From Candidatus Nanoanaerosalina archaeon (GTDB taxonomy: Archaea > Nanohalarchaeota > Nanosalinia > Nanosalinales > Nanoanaerosalinaceae): a stretch of DNA of 21,544 nucleotides. The notes beneath the pieces were generated by a model. It searched no databases. It was not told where the DNA came from and saw only the letters and a program-made list of their open reading frames with translations. The stretch covers positions 1-21,544 of the forward strand of contig JALDAH010000012.1 in assembly GCA_022729275.1 (NCBI GenBank), written 5' to 3'. Made by a program: the position numbers and the translations under genes. This document shows positions 1 through 7,466 of the stretch, in pieces; position 1 is the stretch's first letter; the number at the start of each line of letters is the position of its first letter.

Positions 1-480
1 ATCGAGGTAGAAACTCCTGGAATCAATTACAGGTACATTAACATCGAAGCGGAGAACATAGATTATGATGACATAGAGAACGCTTCAATACGGTTCGATG
101 TAAACAGTTCCTGGATCGAGGAAAACAATATAGATAGAGGAAATGTGAAACTCCACAGATATATAGGGGGTTCCTGGGAAGAACTGGAGACCACGGAGAT
201 CTCAAGTGAAAATGGAAAGATAGTTTACCAGGCAGAAACACCTGGATTCTCCTATTTCGCTGTTTCTGGTGAAGAAATAGATGAGGAAGAAGTAGAAGAA
301 GAGGAAGAACCGGAAGATCCTGTAGATGAAGAAGACGATGAGGAAGAAGATGAAGAGATAGAAGAAGAGTATGTCCCTGAAACCGGTATAGGAAATATAA
401 TAATTCCTCTGATACTGGTTTTAGCTATTGCGGGGATATTTTATTACGTATACAGGAAAAAACAGAATGATTCCAACTAA
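1..480 (+). CDS. Surface protein with C-terminal PGF-pre-PGF domain (3' part only)
   Basis: This is the 3' end of a gene that starts before the window; the reading frame is open from base 1. Residues 1-90 match the PGF-pre-PGF domain seen in archaeal exported proteins: SWIEENNID is followed by a VKLHRYIGGSW stretch and then AETPGFSYFAV. An extremely acidic linker follows (about 30 residues, almost all Asp/Glu), then VPETG at bases 373-387, a hydrophobic segment of about 20 residues and a basic RKK tail. The layout is that of a protein anchored outside the cell by its C-terminus. The ending is not the usual PGF-CTERM signal and resembles an LPxTG-type sorting signal. The domain call is from known family sequence; anchoring and surface location are inferred. 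The next gene is convergent, 33 bases away. Confidence 0.8.
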   Translation: MEVETPGINYRYINIEAENIDYDDIENASIRFDVNSSWIEENNIDRGNVKLHRYIGGSWEELETTEISSENGKIVYQAETPGFSYFAVSGEEIDEEEVEEEEEPEDPVDEEDDEEEDEEIEEEYVPETGIGNIIIPLILVLAIAGIFYYVYRKKQNDSN

Positions 481-513
481 AACAGATTTTGGAATTTGAA
501 GCAAAACAAAGAA

Positions 514-1110
514 CTAACTCCCCGTAATGTATTTGGCCATCTTGACATAGTGCTCTTCTTCCTTCATTTTTTCCTCGTATTTCTTAAACTCTTCATCACT
601 CATCTCTGCCAACGTGCTGTCAAAACCAGATGGAACATGAATCTTCATCAGATCGCCCCAGCTATCTCTTTTTGTGCCCCTAGGGTTATCAGCGATCTTG
701 CCTGTATCGTTGCAGCAAAACGTATGGATTTTACCTTCTTCATCGACATAGGCTGCCACAGATTTATGGATCGAATCTCGTTTCTCGCCTTTTTCAACAA
801 GAATGCAGAGCTTCTCCGGTCCGATCGTATTTAAAACCGGTTTAAGAAGAGCTCCAGGAAAATTATTCAGTGATTCTATCTCGTAACCCGTGTCAGAAAC
901 GAAAAAAGGTTTATCTACGTACTCCTTGATTTTTCTTGCTTTTTTTCTGGCTACTTTTTCTACATCCACGGTTTGAGGCTCAGGGACTTCGAATTCTTTC
1001 TTTGAAATCTTTATTCCGTAGGGTTTGCACTTTTTTTTGGCCCATTCAATTTTTTCATGGTTCGAGGTAACAAACAATATTTCTTTCCTATCAGGACTTT
1101 TCTCAGTCAT
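514..1110 (-). CDS. HAM1/RdgB-like non-canonical purine NTP pyrophosphatase
   Basis: This 198-aa protein resembles the XTP/dITP diphosphatase family, which hydrolyses deaminated purine triphosphates such as ITP and XTP so they are not used in RNA or DNA. The N-terminal loop ILFVTSNHEKIEWAKK fits the family's nucleotide-binding T-x-N-x-x-K element. SDTGYEIESLNNFPGALLKP fits the central D-T-G...L...PG block, and FDSTLAEMSDEE fits the C-terminal T-x-AEM-S-x-E block. The length is normal. The sequence is divergent (SDTG where EDTG or EDSG is usual, WGDLM in the loop before the last block), so the exact substrate is uncertain. The ATG at 1110 is chosen because GGTGA lies 6 nt upstream. A TATA-like element lies at 1166-1173. 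The gene is single and convergent with the surface protein. Confidence 0.75.
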   Translation of the reverse strand: MTEKSPDRKEILFVTSNHEKIEWAKKKCKPYGIKISKKEFEVPEPQTVDVEKVARKKARKIKEYVDKPFFVSDTGYEIESLNNFPGALLKPVLNTIGPEKLCILVEKGEKRDSIHKSVAAYVDEEGKIHTFCCNDTGKIADNPRGTKRDSWGDLMKIHVPSGFDSTLAEMSDEEFKKYEEKMKEEEHYVKMAKYITGS

Positions 1111-1165
1111 TTCTTCACCATTTTATTCATTTCTCAGCTGTTTGCCAATAAATTGTACCGGCCGC

Positions 1166-1173
1166 TTTTTAAA
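1166..1173 (-). promoter_or_regulatory. TATA-like element upstream of the HAM1-like gene
   Basis: The minus strand reads TTTAAAAA here. Transcription would start near 1143, leaving a leader of about 30 nt that contains the GGTGA ribosome-binding site. The call rests on sequence and spacing only. Confidence 0.45.
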
Positions 1174-1295
1174 GAATTAACTAACATAATTTGAACTTTA
1201 CAAAAAATTCTTTACTAGAGACCGTCAAACCCGGTTTTTTGTGGACAATAGAGGCTTTAGCAATTAAATTTTTACTCATACATGTTCCACTTTAC

Positions 1296-1523
1296 TTAAT
1301 TCTCAACGATCCATATCTGCTCATGTTCTTTTGATTCCAGTTCTTCAAGTTCGAATCCTCAATAGACTTCCCAGTCCGAAAACGCTTTTTTCAAAACCGG
1401 TTCAAAATGCATCTTTGTGATAAAAGTTAACTTGTATTCTCCGCTTTAGATCTCTTCGCCATTTTTGTATAACTTTGTCCTAATCCTGTTGAGCTTATCG
1501 ATATTATCGGACACAAATTTTCT
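1296..1523 (-). pseudogene. Decayed 3' end of a gene, methyltransferase-like C-terminus
   Basis: The 454-base space between the HAM1-like gene and the methyltransferase is not empty. One minus-strand frame reads FVSDNIDKLNRIRTKLYKNG, a TAA, YKLTFITKMHFEPVLKKAFS..WEVY, a TGA, then GFELEELESKEHEQIWIVE and a final stop at 1296-1298. Apart from two internal stops it reads like a real protein. The pattern (helix, FSDW-x-VY-x-GFE, then a closing strand xQIWIVE) is typical of the last two strands of class I methyltransferases. TAG and TAA at 1524-1529 end the readable stretch upstream. It directly follows the intact methyltransferase gene on the same strand. I see nothing else in 1111-1295 beyond the promoter. 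The homology is judged by eye. Confidence 0.5.
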
Positions 1524-1564
1524 TTACTATTTTTTACTCCGAGCCTTCCTTGACGAACTCCCTT

Positions 1565-2341
1565 TCACTTCTTCTTACAGACAAAAAACCATCTCTTGGA
1601 TTCTTCGTCAACTTTTTCGAATTCAAGGCTGGAGTAAATACCCTCTAATTCTAGACCTGTTTCCCTGACCAGTTCCTTCACCTTTTCAAGCTCGAAGCTT
1701 TGCTCCACGTGTTTCTCAACGAACTTTTCATAAAAACCATCATCCTTCTCCTCAAAAACCATGGTCTTAAGCACCCATTTATCTTCTGATTCACAGGTTC
1801 TGTAAAACACCTCATGGTTCTCAAGTTCGTAGTGGAAAGCTGAGCCCTCCCATTTCTTCGTTGCTTCCTCGATAAAATATTTGGAGTTAAGATCGAATAT
1901 CAGGTAGCCTTTTTCGTTGAGATGTTCGACCGAGCTTTCGAAACATCTTTTTATCTCCTCAAGATCCTCAAGATAATTCAGGGAATCATATATGCATATC
2001 AACAGATCATACTTTCTACCTATCTTAAAATCCTTTAAATCCTGTTTGTAAACGCTTAAATCCTTTGACTCTGCAACTCCAAGCATGCTATTAGAGATAT
2101 CGAAACCCTCTACATCGTAACCATTTTTTTCAAATATTTCCATTAGGTTTCCTGTTCCACACGCCATCTCAAGCACACTACCAACTTCGAAATCGTTTAC
2201 AGCTTTCTCGACAAATTCCAGGTAACCCTCATAAAAATCCTGTTTTCTACCATGGATCTGGTCGTAAACCTCTCCAAGCCTCTTATAGGGTTCAAGAGTT
2301 CCCATAAAAAACATTTTTGTTCGACAGTTTTTTAAAGACAA
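1565..2341 (-). CDS. Class I SAM-dependent methyltransferase
   Basis: This 258-aa protein has the class I (Rossmann) methyltransferase order. Motif I is VLEMACGTGNL near residue 57. An acidic residue ends strand 2 (VEGFDIS, also carrying the SNSML helix). Motif II/III follows (VYKQDLKDF), then YDLLICIYDSLNYL as motif IV and YLIFDLNS as motif V. The second half is the antiparallel extension common in small-molecule methyltransferases. The substrate cannot be told from sequence. Three Met codons lie within 13 residues. The first, at 2341, sits about 30 nt from the TATA-like run at 2366-2375, which fits a leaderless message; starts at 2314 or 2305 are possible. It is divergent from tspO, with only 75 bases between the starts. 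Confidence 0.85.
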   Translation of the reverse strand: MSLKNCRTKMFFMGTLEPYKRLGEVYDQIHGRKQDFYEGYLEFVEKAVNDFEVGSVLEMACGTGNLMEIFEKNGYDVEGFDISNSMLGVAESKDLSVYKQDLKDFKIGRKYDLLICIYDSLNYLEDLEEIKRCFESSVEHLNEKGYLIFDLNSKYFIEEATKKWEGSAFHYELENHEVFYRTCESEDKWVLKTMVFEEKDDGFYEKFVEKHVEQSFELEKVKELVRETGLELEGIYSSLEFEKVDEESKRWFFVCKKK

Positions 2342-2365
2342 CCAGTGGAAAATCCTTCTTGAAAA

Positions 2366-2392
2366 GTATAAAAAACCTTTTCTTTATAAATA
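2366..2392. promoter_or_regulatory. Divergent TATA-like elements for the methyltransferase and tspO
   Basis: On the minus strand TTTTTTATAC (2366-2375) lies about 30 nt from the ATG at 2341. On the plus strand TTTATAAATA (2383-2392) lies about 29 nt from the ATG at 2417. Both spacings predict leaderless transcripts. No Shine-Dalgarno site precedes either start. Confidence 0.55.
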
Positions 2393-2416
2393 AAAACAAT
2401 CAAATCTCTTTATAAC

Positions 2417-2893
2417 ATGGAGAAACCTGACATCATCAAACTTTCCTTATCGATTCTTTTGAGTCTTTTAGCCGGTGCGATAGGTTCTTTTTTCACAATT
2501 GATGGTGTCCAGAACTGGTATCCTGCATTAAACAAGCCCTGGTTTACACCACCTGACTGGGTTTTCTCACCTATCTGGATAACGCTTTACATATTAATGG
2601 GAGTATCTTTGTTTCTGGTCTGGAGGAAGGGATTCGAGAAAAAGCAGGTCAAAAAGGGTGTTTCGGTGTTCGCGGTACAACTAGTTCTTAACGCGCTGTG
2701 GTCAATACTTTTCTTCGGTCTAAGATCACCACTGCTAGGATTTATAGGAATATCGCTTTTGTGGATTGCAATAGTTGCCAATATTTATTTTTTCAGGAAA
2801 GTCTCGAAAAAAGCAGCTTACCTGCTGGTACCCTATATTTTATGGGTGTCACTGGCTCTAGCATTGAACCTTTCCATCTACCTCTTGAACTGA
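2417..2893 (+). CDS. tspO: TspO/MBR family tryptophan-rich membrane protein
   Basis: This 158-aa protein has five predicted membrane helices, the standard length and fold of TspO (translocator protein, tryptophan-rich sensory protein). Family signatures are visible in order: a G-rich first helix with GAIGSFFT, WYPALNKPWFTPPDWVFSP at residues 35-53 (the WY..L.KP...PP...F.P.W loop), Q and NALWS in helix 3, and a LVPYILWVSLALALN helix 5 that matches the family's W-x-x-(Y/F)...LN ending. TspO proteins bind tetrapyrroles and related ligands and act in stress or porphyrin homeostasis; the role in this archaeon is unknown. The ATG at 2417 is supported by the TATA spacing. Downstream on the opposite strand lies a decayed methyltransferase-like 3' end. 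Confidence 0.9.
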   Translation: MEKPDIIKLSLSILLSLLAGAIGSFFTIDGVQNWYPALNKPWFTPPDWVFSPIWITLYILMGVSLFLVWRKGFEKKQVKKGVSVFAVQLVLNALWSILFFGLRSPLLGFIGISLLWIAIVANIYFFRKVSKKAAYLLVPYILWVSLALALNLSIYLLN

Positions 2894-2899
2894 TAAATT

Positions 2900-3054
2900 T
2901 TATCTCCAAGCAGTCAAAACTATTTCATCGGAGAAACCTTCAAGATTCTTACCATCAAAACCTCCCTCAATCTTGTAATCTGAGAAAACCGCTCTTTCAA
3001 GTAGATGCTTGAACTCTCTTTTGTATATATAGTGTTTTTTTAAAAAAGTCGTGG
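2900..3054 (-). pseudogene. Second decayed methyltransferase-like 3' end
   Basis: Between tspO and the ADP-ribosyltransferase-like gene, a minus-strand frame with no start codon reads FKHLLERAVFSDYKIEGG, then FDGKN and LEGFSDEIVLTAWR before a TAA at 2900-2902. The pattern FSD-x-x-I-x-GGF....EI-V-TA-R is the usual end of a class I methyltransferase and lines up with the remnant at 1296-1523 (both have a leucine-rich helix, FSD, GF, and a closing hydrophobic strand). Upstream it runs into a T/A-rich tract and the end of the next gene. It is read as a 3' fragment of a lost gene. The family call is an inference by eye. Confidence 0.45.
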
Positions 3055-3975
3055 CTAATCATCGTAATTATCTAAGAGATGGTCGTAATCACCGTGGATA
3101 TCCCTCTCATTCATCTTTCCCTTTTCACGGTATTGATCCCAGAGTTCCTCTATGATTTCCTCCTTATCCTCTATGTAACTGTCATCCATCTCCTCAATTT
3201 CCTCATAAAGTTCCTGTCTCTCCTCTGTTCCGAGAGTATAATCCTTCTTGTCCACAACTCTCATATCCTCCCAATTGATTTCACCTTTGTAGCCAACTGT
3301 ACTCAGGCTTTCCATACTTCCAACCCAGTGATAGGCCTGTGAATCCTCATCCGGATAAAGATTTGACTCTTCTACCTCAACCTCAAATATGTATACACTT
3401 CTTCCATCGACCTCTGCCTGTATCTTTTCAGCTATATTATGTACTTTTTCCTTACCTGCCAGATAGACCTTTTCCTCCTTGAGACCTCCATCCTCTCCTT
3501 CCAGACCCCATGTATAGTTCCCTGTCTCAGACCTTTTTTTAAGACCCTCACCCAATATGCTGTCCATGTTGTCAACTGGAGTAGCATGGTAAAGTTTTAG
3601 CTTACCTTCTTCTGTTCTTTCAATGTTCATCTCCTCCAGCTTTTCATCTTCCACACCTTCAAGCCTTTCTCTGACGTACTCCTCCACCTCTGAACGCTTC
3701 TGCATCATCTTTCTTTCTGCCTCTCTGAACTCTTCGCCATACTCCAATCTTGCTTGTTTATCTATAAGCTGTTCGATATCTTCTCTTAGCTCTCTTTCGT
3801 ATTCCGACATCTCCTCATCAAAGATCAATCCAGGATAGGTTTCAGAGAATTTTCCTTTATTGGTTACCCCATCAACAAGATTTTTCAGAGATTCCAGTCT
3901 GGAAGATTCTTTCTCTATCTCATCCGAACCATAAAGACCGTTTTCACCGTTTTCTTCTCCCGAGGAAGAGTCCAT
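3055..3975 (-). CDS. Acidic coiled-coil protein with ADP-ribosyltransferase-like domain
   Basis: This 306-aa, strongly acidic protein has no signal peptide or membrane segment. Residues 1-125 are highly charged and predicted helical or coiled-coil. From residue 127 a domain reads KLYHATPVDNMDSILGEGL, later KVYLAGKEK, RSVYIFEVEV, and GYKGEINWEDMRVV near 228-241. This order (YH-x-T, helix with ILxEGL, VYLA strand, and a final G-x-I...D-x-I/V-V) is that of the ADP-ribosyltransferase superfamily, including RNA 2'-phosphotransferase and DarT-like enzymes, where the His binds NAD. H130 and Y171 would be the first two residues of an H-Y-E type site; I cannot place the third with confidence. The C-terminal 60 residues are again acidic helix. 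The substrate is unknown. The start fits a leaderless message from the TATA element at 3996-4008. Confidence 0.5.
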   Translation of the reverse strand: MDSSSGEENGENGLYGSDEIEKESSRLESLKNLVDGVTNKGKFSETYPGLIFDEEMSEYERELREDIEQLIDKQARLEYGEEFREAERKMMQKRSEVEEYVRERLEGVEDEKLEEMNIERTEEGKLKLYHATPVDNMDSILGEGLKKRSETGNYTWGLEGEDGGLKEEKVYLAGKEKVHNIAEKIQAEVDGRSVYIFEVEVEESNLYPDEDSQAYHWVGSMESLSTVGYKGEINWEDMRVVDKKDYTLGTEERQELYEEIEEMDDSYIEDKEEIIEELWDQYREKGKMNERDIHGDYDHLLDNYDD

Positions 3976-3995
3976 ACAAAAAAATTAGCTGACCA

Positions 3996-4008
3996 GTTAT
4001 ATAAAAAA
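3996..4008 (-). promoter_or_regulatory. TATA-like element for the ADP-ribosyltransferase-like gene
   Basis: The minus strand reads TTTTTTATATAAC, centred about 27 nt from the ATG at 3975, which predicts a leaderless transcript. Confidence 0.5.
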
Positions 4009-4110
4009 TCTGGAAGTTTAGAAATAACGGTGAAAACTTTCATTTAGCTGAAAAAGGTGGATGCAGGGATATAAATGATTGATTGAAAACAAAACGATTT
4101 TTCCTATGTT

Positions 4111-6735
4111 TTAATCCTTGAGCCACATGTACTCTTTTCCGAAATAACCGTTCGCAACTATCTTCAGTATCTCTATGAAAACCATGGTCATAGCAGCGAT
4201 ACCTAGTCCTATACCCCAGTGCTGAAGATTCAGTATCTCGTGCTCGAATATATCTGCTAAAAACGGAACATATATGGTTACAAGGAGCAGGCCGACTGTA
4301 ACTACTATCGATAGAAGCATCCACTTGTTGTTCAGCGGGTTGATGTGTCTCAGGGTCTTTGTCAGGGACTTGAAGTTGAATGCATGGACTATTATTATCA
4401 GTGTAAGCGTGGTGAAAGTTACAGTCCTGGCCAGTTCTAAATTGGCTTCAGGACCTATGTGTATGTACAAAGCAAAAGACGTCAAGGCCATGAATACAGC
4501 CATCACAACCATGAAGAAAAGGTTTCTTTTGTGCATTATACCAAGAGATTTATCTCTAGGTGGTCTGTCCATGATACCCTTTACAGCGGGATCAAGACCC
4601 AGTGATATGGCGGGGAACTCCTGACCTATAACGTTTAAGAAAAGTATCTGGAGTGCTAAAAGAGGCAAAAGTTCGAAACCTAAAAATATGATTGCGAGTG
4701 CAATAAGGGATATCTCTGTGAAATTCCTTGAAACAAGATAAGTCGTGAACTTTTCAATGTTGTCATAAATATTTCTACCCTTTTTTATAGCGGTTACAAG
4801 AGTGTTGAAATCATCATCTTCCAATATTATGTCGGAAGCATCCTGTGTTACCTCTGTACCTTTTTGTCCCATTGATACACCGACATCAGCTTTTTTAACA
4901 GCTGGTGCATCGTTGACACCGTCACCCGTCATCGCCACGATTTCATCCTGTTTTTGAAGCGCCTCAACAAGCCTGTACTTATCTTTAGGCATGGTTCTTG
5001 CAAAAATATCTATGTCTTCGGCGGCTTCTTCCAGCTCATCGTCATCCATTTCGTTCATTTCTGCTCCTGTCAGTACAGTCGGGTTGTCAGTTAGACCTAT
5101 TTCTTTCGCTATGGCTTTCGCAGTCAACGGGTTATCCCCGGTTATCATCTTCACATCTATCGATGCATCCCTCGTATCCTGAATAGTCTCGATCACTTTT
5201 TCTCTGGGAGGATCTCTCAGTGCAACTAGACCGGTGAAAACAAGTTCTTTCTCGATTTCATTTTCATTTTTAGGTATGTCATCTAGATCTGTTCTGTATG
5301 CCGTGGCAAGAACCCTTAAAGCGTTTTTGGTGTACTCATCATTTTTCCGAAGTATCTCTTGTTTCATTTCTTCCGTGATTTCATGCTCCCTTCCACCAGA
5401 ATAGATCCTGCTGCACTTTTCCAGTATCAACTCTGGAGCTCCCTTTGAATAAACCACAAATCCCTGCTCGGGATCATTGTTTACAGTGGACATCATCTTT
5501 CTTTCGGAGGTGAACAAAACTTCCTTCTTTCTCGGATAAAGGTTGTGAAATTCCTCCTTCCTCATACCCATCTTTCTTCCAAGCACCACAAGTGAACCCT
5601 CTGTAGGATCTCCGTTTATGGTGTACTCCCCGTCCTCCACGAGATAGGAGTTGTTGCATACGACACCTATCTTTGCGGTCTCTTCTAGTTCAGGGTGCTC
5701 ACTTAGGTTTATCTCTTTACCATCCTTTTTTATTGTTCCAAGAGGTTTGTAACCTCTTCCGGTCACGGTGTATTCCCCGTCTTTGGTAAAAATCTTTCTG
5801 ACCGTCATCTCGTTTTTGGTCAATGTCCCGGTCTTATCCGTACATATCACAGTGGTTGAACCTAAAGCCTCCACAGCAAGCATCTTCTTCACGATGGCGT
5901 TTTTATGAGCGAGTTTTCTCATACCGAGAGAAAGTGTGAGTGTAAGCGTTAGCGGTAAAGCTTCGGGTATGGAAGCTACGGCTAGGGCAATTGTAACTAT
6001 AAGTATCTGGGTGAATTCTTCGCCCTGTAAAATACCTGTTAGCATTATGAAAAGAGCAGCCGATACGGCGATGATACCCAGCTTTTTACCCATCTTGTCT
6101 ATTTTTTTCTGGAGAGGTGTTTCTTCCTCTTTTTCCTGGAGGCCTTCAGCTATATCACCTAGCTTGGTGTCCATACCGGTATCTGTAATCTGTATTTCGC
6201 CTCTTCCATGGACGAGAACGGTTCCGGAGTAAACCTCATCACCGTATTCTTTATTGACAGCTTCGCTTTCACCGGTAAGAACAGCTTCGTCAACCTTCAT
6301 GTTGATGGATTCGATGATATTGGCGTCTGCAGGTATTCTGTCACCTGTGTCGAGTTTGACAATGTCTCCGGGCACCACTTCGTTTGACTTGATCTCTTTA
6401 ATTGTTCCATCTCTTAAAACGTTTACTACAGGCTCCGCCATCTCCTGAAGCTCCTTCATGGACTTTTCGGCTTTCCACTCCATCAAAAAACCGGTTATTA
6501 CGATGATACCTATTATGACTAGAACAAAATAAAACTCGACCATCTCGCTAGCAACATATGATAGAACCGCTGCGGCCACAAGTATCCAGATCAGAACACT
6601 TGAAAACTGCCTTTTAAGTATGTTCAAAATTTCAGAGCCTTCATCATCCTCCAATTCATTAGGTCCGTAGGTCTCAAGTCTCTTCTTTGCTTCTCCGCTG
6701 CTCAATCCCTTGGATCTTGACGTGGGTTCGACCAT
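4111..6735 (-). CDS. P2-type cation-transporting ATPase with altered M6 ion site
   Basis: This is a full-length 874-aa P-type ATPase that couples ATP hydrolysis to cation movement across the cell membrane. It has the N-terminal cation-ATPase domain (GLSSGEAKKRL), the actuator loop TGES (154-157), M4 PEALP (257-261), the phosphorylated Asp in CTDKTGTLT (D300), KGAP (431-434) in the nucleotide domain, TGDN (532-535), the hinge MTGDGVNDAP (602-611), and ten membrane helices ending with M7-M10. Against the Ca2+-ATPase pattern, M4 Glu (E258), M5 Asn and Glu (NFTE, 671-674) and M6 Asn (N701) are kept, but the M6 TDG is GQE (704-706). The ion could therefore be Ca2+, Na+, H+ or another cation. The ATG at 6735 fits a leaderless transcript. 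There is no obvious operon partner. Confidence 0.93.
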   Translation of the reverse strand: MVEPTSRSKGLSSGEAKKRLETYGPNELEDDEGSEILNILKRQFSSVLIWILVAAAVLSYVASEMVEFYFVLVIIGIIVITGFLMEWKAEKSMKELQEMAEPVVNVLRDGTIKEIKSNEVVPGDIVKLDTGDRIPADANIIESINMKVDEAVLTGESEAVNKEYGDEVYSGTVLVHGRGEIQITDTGMDTKLGDIAEGLQEKEEETPLQKKIDKMGKKLGIIAVSAALFIMLTGILQGEEFTQILIVTIALAVASIPEALPLTLTLTLSLGMRKLAHKNAIVKKMLAVEALGSTTVICTDKTGTLTKNEMTVRKIFTKDGEYTVTGRGYKPLGTIKKDGKEINLSEHPELEETAKIGVVCNNSYLVEDGEYTINGDPTEGSLVVLGRKMGMRKEEFHNLYPRKKEVLFTSERKMMSTVNNDPEQGFVVYSKGAPELILEKCSRIYSGGREHEITEEMKQEILRKNDEYTKNALRVLATAYRTDLDDIPKNENEIEKELVFTGLVALRDPPREKVIETIQDTRDASIDVKMITGDNPLTAKAIAKEIGLTDNPTVLTGAEMNEMDDDELEEAAEDIDIFARTMPKDKYRLVEALQKQDEIVAMTGDGVNDAPAVKKADVGVSMGQKGTEVTQDASDIILEDDDFNTLVTAIKKGRNIYDNIEKFTTYLVSRNFTEISLIALAIIFLGFELLPLLALQILFLNVIGQEFPAISLGLDPAVKGIMDRPPRDKSLGIMHKRNLFFMVVMAVFMALTSFALYIHIGPEANLELARTVTFTTLTLIIIVHAFNFKSLTKTLRHINPLNNKWMLLSIVVTVGLLLVTIYVPFLADIFEHEILNLQHWGIGLGIAAMTMVFIEILKIVANGYFGKEYMWLKD

Positions 6736-6756
6736 GTTTACAACTGGTTATTTTTT

Positions 6757-6767
6757 GTTTAAATAGT
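6757..6767 (-). promoter_or_regulatory. TATA-like element for the P-type ATPase
   Basis: The minus strand reads ACTATTTAAAC, centred about 27 nt from the ATG at 6735, giving a leaderless message. It overlaps the 3' end of the remnant reading frame described next. Confidence 0.5.
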
Positions 6768-6896
6768 TTTTTTAGGTCCTACGAGCTCTTTAGATAATTT
6801 TTCATCCCTTATGTGTGCTGGAAGGTTTTCGAAGTATTTAATGACGGTATGGAAAGAGAAACAAAGTTTTGTTGTTACTGACTGAAGATTAATAAT
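6759..6896 (-). pseudogene. Possible remnant 3' coding end upstream of the ATPase gene
   Basis: A 45-codon minus-strand frame runs from just after a TAG (6897-6899) to a TAA (6759-6761) without ATG or GTG. The downstream two thirds look protein-like: VIKYFENLPAHIRDEKL followed by SKELVGPKKTI. The upstream third is not convincing. It could be the decayed tail of a lost gene or a chance frame; I do not recognise the family. It ends inside the ATPase promoter. The rest of 6768-6944 holds only the promoter of the next plus-strand gene. Confidence 0.3.
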
Positions 6897-6944
6897 CTAC
6901 AAAAATGTTATAAATCTTTGATTGTAATTACTTTATGATAAAAC

Positions 6945-7466
6945 ATGGTTTATGAGGAAGATATAGACCTTAGAAATGATGATGTACTCGGCTTCGCAAT
7001 GGAACTTGAGGACCACACATATGATAATATAAAGAAAGCATTGAGGAGATACATGAATGAATCGGAATACAGGGAAAGAGTTGATGAGATATATGGTACT
7101 TTTGAGGAATGCATGACTGAGATCAACGTTGACAAGAATTTAAGAGAAAGCATAAATTCAGCATATAGAGAGGTATACGAGGAGGTTGAACAGCTTAACG
7201 ATGATATTTCGATAGATGATTTATCCGAAAAACCGATGAGCGACCTCAGCAAAGGTATGTTGATAGGAGCTTTTTCCGGCACATTACTTGCAGCAATAAC
7301 AAGGGATGCCAGAGCAGCCTCTTCGATGTTTCTTGGAAGCTCTATTGTAGGACTTTACTTCGAAAAAGAACATATGAAGGATTTAAAAGAGAAAAGAGAA
7401 AAAATAGAGGAATATGAACAGATGAAAACAGCTCTGGATGCATTCCACAACAAATACATCTCATGA
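6945..7466 (+). CDS. Hypothetical helical protein with a glycine-rich membrane hairpin
   Basis: I do not recognise this 173-aa protein. Residues 1-100 are acidic and helical with regular heptad-like charge. Residues 104-138 hold a small-residue-rich hydrophobic hairpin (MLIGAFSGTLLAA, then AASSMFLGSSIVGLYF) joined by TRDARA. The C-terminus is a charged amphipathic helix. This looks like a membrane-associated protein with long cytoplasmic helices. GTTATAAATC at 6907-6916 lies about 33 nt before the ATG, so the message is nearly leaderless. Its stop directly abuts that of the convergent membrane protein (TCATGA contains both stop codons), so the two reading frames overlap by six bases. Confidence 0.7.
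   Translation: MVYEEDIDLRNDDVLGFAMELEDHTYDNIKKALRRYMNESEYRERVDEIYGTFEECMTEINVDKNLRESINSAYREVYEEVEQLNDDISIDDLSEKPMSDLSKGMLIGAFSGTLLAAITRDARAASSMFLGSSIVGLYFEKEHMKDLKEKREKIEEYEQMKTALDAFHNKYIS

Noticed and set aside
4274..4624. Plus-strand open frames opposite the P-type ATPase
   Set aside because: They mirror the membrane-helix codons of the ATPase and have no promoter or ribosome-binding site.
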